Shown here: one piece after another, positions 60,709 through 64,000 of the stretch | Position numbering within the stretch: the first letter of the stretch is position 1 | Layout of the letters: the number at the start of each line of letters is the position of its first letter | NCBI GenBank assembly: GCA_036872755.1 | Contig: JAVHNS010000008.1 | Coordinates: 2,170,001-2,234,000 of the forward strand | Origin: Orbilia blumenaviensis | Taxonomy: Eukaryota; Ascomycota; Orbiliomycetes; Orbiliales; Orbiliaceae | Direction: 5' to 3' | Length of the DNA stretch: 64,000 nt | The notes under the pieces: model-generated | Told to the model about the DNA's origin: nothing | The model's database searches: none | What the model saw: the letters and a program-made list of their open reading frames with translations, nothing else | Made by a program: the position numbers and the translations under genes

Positions 60709-63493
60709 ATGGGGAAACAGAAACAAAAGTTTTACGCTGTTGCAAAGGGTACAACTGTTGGTGTCTTCGACCTGTCATGGTAACACCCCCTCTGCCCCCG
60801 TTTTCCGGCCTCCCGCTCACGCCAATGGATTTAGGGACCAAGTTCGTCCTTACGTCGATGGGTTCCCGGGAGCTCGTTATAAAGCTTTCTCCACAAGAAC
60901 AGAAGCTATGAATTGGTGGGCCTCGGCGTATAAAGAAAGTTCGACGGCAGTAAAACCCGAGTCCAGTACCAAACGATCTCGGCCCATTGCTGGCAACCCA
61001 AGCCCACCAAGTCTAGAACCTATTCGCCCTAAGAAGGTCCCCAAGCAAGGCGGGGACTCGACAATCATATCTGGAGAATTCGATGTCACATCATCGATAA
61101 CATCGGACGCCTCATTCGTGAGCTGTGTCGAAGAACCCGAATCTGGATCCTCAACACTACCATTACCCCATTCCACCGTCACACAGACGGGCTATCCAGC
61201 TCTCCCAAATGGTCCCGACGGAATCGAAAGTTTGCAGCCGATAATAGAAAAACCGACAATACCCTTAACGCCAGAGCAGGATATGATACTACAGGCAGTT
61301 TTGAAAGGTGATAACGTTTTTTTTACCGGGCCCGCGGGATCTGGCAAATCCCTTGTCTTAGCTCACATCAAATACGCGCTGGCCAAGGACAATCTAGTAT
61401 ACGCTGTAACCGCCCCTACGGGAATAGCTGCAGTTCTTATCCAGGGCGTGACAATCAATTCGTTCTTTGGTCTGGGGACCGGTGAACAGGGCCTCCAACA
61501 TTACCTACGAACCAAGGGCGACTTTTCGGAAATCATTCGGAAAAAGATGCAGGACACCGATGTTCTCATCGTGGATGAGATATCGATGGTAAGCCCTGAC
61601 CTTTGGGAAAAGGCAGACAGGATCGCAAGGTTTCATCGAGGCAATGGTAAAACACACCATGAACCATTTGGGGGTATGCAGGTTGTTGTATGCGGCGATT
61701 TCTATCAACTCCCTCCAGTTGAGCGCGAGGACAAGAAGAATTGTCTCCATTGCGCAGAACCATTTCCACCCAAGGCTGAAAGAAAATACCTAAAAGGAAA
61801 AAGTTTCCTCGACCGTGAACCCCCAGCTGCAAATGACTGCTACTTTCCTGAGCTTATTGATGATACCAAATGGCTGGTGTGTAAAGGGAAGGGGTGCCAT
61901 TCTCGCATGAATGAATCGGGTATGTCCTCACAACCGAAGCTGAAGAACCCCCCGAACTACTTACTGATAAAAATACAAGTCAGATTTGTCTTCCAAACGG
62001 AAACATGGCGAAAGCTAAACTTGAAAAGCCTCGTCCTCACTAAAGTACACCGGCAAAGTGACCAGGAATGGGTCAATATATTAAATTCGATTAAGCACTC
62101 CGATTGTAAGCTACCGCCGCTTTCGAGGCTCTGCAGGCCTTTACATCTATATCTGTTGTGGATCTAATCCGTGGATAGTAAACCCGGAGGTCGAAAAATA
62201 TTTACGGAGGCTTACTCGGCCATTACCACAACTTCGTAACGGTATCCGCGCCACGAACTTGTATTCACACAGAAGAGATGTGGATGCCGAGAATCAGCAA
62301 GGGTTGAGCCAGCTACCCGGGGAAGAGTATCTCGTTAAATCGATTGATGGGGGTTGGTACGTCCCCCGTACGGAGGAGGCAGTAGTTATTGATCGGAGTC
62401 GGACCATACCCTTTAACATGATTGTTGGACCTCCATACAGTACGTACACCCGACGAGGCTGGCAAGTGTTATGCTGATATGCTGAATCATCACAGATACC
62501 TTCTTCAACAGTCTACAGGCCACGAGAGACTTGAAGCTGAAAATGAACGCCCAGGTTATGCTTGTTAGTAATTTGGATGTAAAAAACCAGCTCGTCAACG
62601 GGTCGAGGGGAATTGTTAAGGGGTTTCAACGCTTTACGCTGGATAAGCTTTTGGAGAACGCACGATCAGAAAAGTCCAGTAAAGCTATATTGAAAGTCTT
62701 TTTTGATTCAAAGCAAAAGGATGGGTGTGTAAGCATACCTCTAGTGTCATTCCTGCCGCTGGCGACTGCGGCATCTATTCAATCAGGAGAAACGATGACC
62801 CCTCGGCCTCCGATCCCAATATTCCCTGTTGCCTGGGATAGTAAAACATACGTTGATGAGTCGAGATCTGCCCTACTTCAGCGAATTCAGATTCCCTTAA
62901 CACTGGCCTGGGCGACAACAATACACAAATCTCAAGGAATGACGCTTGATTACACCACTGTTGATATCCGAAAATCATTTGCTGCCGGACAATCCTATGT
63001 GGCGCTATCGAGAAGTCGATCCCCTGAAGGCCTGTGTGTTCTTATCCCAAACTTGAGCTGGCTCCCCAGAGTGATCATGACGGACCCGATAGTTGAGAAA
63101 TTCAGCAGCCTTTTAACCCACCGTTCAATGGCGGTTTCCCAAGAAACATCCACTGCCCTGGAAAAGGAACCGTCTCTCATAAAAGCGACTTTTACCACTG
63201 CTGCTGCTAGCAACATAAGCGAAGACGCGTTCGAGCCTATCGATAGGCTTGAAGAATGGATCTCCCGTCAACAAAAACCGGCGTGCCGCCCTGTATTCAA
63301 GCAATCGGTAGGGCAATTTAGAGCGAGTAGTCAGGCAATGGGGTCGGCAATCCCAAACACCCCGGCTAGAGCGGGTCCGCTACCCGAATCAAAACGCCGG
63401 CCTCGAAGGCGGTCGAAAGATGGTTCCGACCCCCTTGATTCTGCTCAAACGAGCCAGGGAACCGCCAGAGACGACCCTATCTGTATAGATTGA
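60709..63493 (+). CDS. PIF1-family DNA helicase with RNase H1 N-terminal-type domain
   Basis: Four exons (60709-60779, 60835-62105, 62179-62439, 62496-63493) encode 866 aa. Residues ~6-55 (KFYAVAKGTTVGVFD, then W24 across the junction, DQVRPYVDGFPGARYKAFSTRTEAMNWW) match the small domain found at the N-terminus of eukaryotic RNase H1, which binds RNA:DNA hybrids. The helicase core has GPAGSGKS (K195), TAPTGIAAVLI, VLIVDEISM (D271, E272), VVVCGDFYQLPPVE, VHRQSD, AQVMLVSNLDV, ATTIHKSQGMTLD and SYVALSRSRSPEGL, typical of superfamily 1B PIF1 enzymes that unwind 5'-3'. A Cys-bearing insert (CLHCAEPF ... CKGKGCH) sits between the GDFYQLPP and HRQ motifs. The C-terminus is basic and disordered. A 60-nt GTATGT...AAG interval at 61920-61979 could be an in-frame optional intron. 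Nuclear or mitochondrial location is undecided. Confidence 0.87.
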
Positions 63494-64000
63494 ACCCGGT
63501 GTCCTCCCTTCCGGCTTCTATGCTTTTTTTTTTTTTTTTTTTAAACCTTGGATTTCATTGGGAAAATATATCGTCCGCATGGGCAGGAGTATATGGTGTC
63601 ACCTTACCTTGTCACTGTGATGGCTTTTAAGTTGCATCTAGTGGGTATTTTGTTGTCCATATATTTTATGAAAAAGTAATGACAAGAACAGCCTGGTCCA
63701 AGTAGTACCAGATAATCTACAGTATGGCTCGATACCCGTGAATCGTGAACTCGAATTCGCGTTGCCACGTGCTGCCTCTGCTATGCGGAGGCAGGCGGTT
63801 AACCTCGGGACAAGGCAACCCAGGAAAACAATTGAGTTCTTGATGTTGCATGTTATAGAATCAAATACACCTCAAGTTTCAAGAACTTAATATATTGTCA
63901 ATTGTAGCCTGTACATCTCCTTTGCTTTCTATTGGAAACATGAGACCGCCAACGTCCCTCATCCGGAGATGTTTACCGGCTTCGGCATCTCTGCTCGCCG
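63494..64000. other. 3' flank of the PIF1-like gene, no gene seen
   Basis: An 18-20 nt poly-T run at about 63524-63542 follows the stop codon. No start or domain is visible up to the window end. Confidence 0.55.

Overview
The window reads as nuclear DNA of a filamentous ascomycete (Pezizomycotina). Genes are split by many short introns (about 50-140 nt) with GT...AG ends and CTAAC/CTGAT-like branch sites. The gene set includes a NADPH-oxidase regulator of the NoxR type, which yeasts lack, together with a Bni4-like septum scaffold, an Aim3-like protein and a peroxisomal uricase. Intergenic DNA is rich in TACCTAGGTA/CTTAAG-type repeats, microsatellites and poly-pyrimidine leaders. I cannot place the class or genus from sequence alone. 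No rRNA, tRNA, CRISPR, transposase or viral genes were recognised.

Layout. 1-1463 (+): 3' part of a PHD-finger protein whose 5' end lies outside the window. 2413-4360 (-): F-box/LRR protein. 5443-8168 (-): LCAT-type alpha/beta hydrolase. 10381-12462 (+): GH76 endo-1,6-alpha-mannosidase of the Dcw1/Dfg5 type. 13261-15223 (+): Rcm1/NSUN5 rRNA cytosine methyltransferase. 15224-21811: a 6.6 kb gene-free block that ends in a pyrimidine-rich leader. 21812-24300 (+): Bni4-like scaffold. 25992-27583 (-): Aim3-like proline-rich protein. 28500-31470 (+): unusual zinc-knuckle/F-box protein. 33861-35604 (+): secreted DOMON plus cytochrome b561 protein. 36259-38194 (-): RING/Lon-domain E3-like protein with a predicted membrane tail. 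38917-43847 (-): 16-exon Rictor/Tsc11 subunit of TORC2. 45026-46068 (+): uricase. 46541-47274 (-): mitochondrial ribosomal protein uL13m. 48315-49335 (+): copper chaperone Ccs1. 52680-54657 (+): NoxR. 58597-59334 (+): acidic Ecm13-like protein. 60709-63493 (+): PIF1-family helicase with an RNase H1 N-terminal-type domain.

Gene models were built by hand. I matched donor and acceptor sites, required codon phase to carry through every junction, and checked that the joined protein follows the remembered pattern of its family. Exon coordinates are in each entry, and the total coding length divides by three in every multi-exon model.

Functional themes. Several genes act at the cell wall, septum or growing tip (GH76, Bni4, Aim3, TORC2 subunit, NoxR). 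Four redox genes lie within 34-55 kb (b561, uricase, Ccs1, NoxR). These are ordinary single-copy fungal genes and I do not see an operon-like cluster. The least ordinary items are the domain combinations of the 28.5 kb and 60.7 kb genes, the membrane tail on the RING/Lon protein, and the dispersed TAGGTA/CTTAAG repeats, which also sit inside introns.
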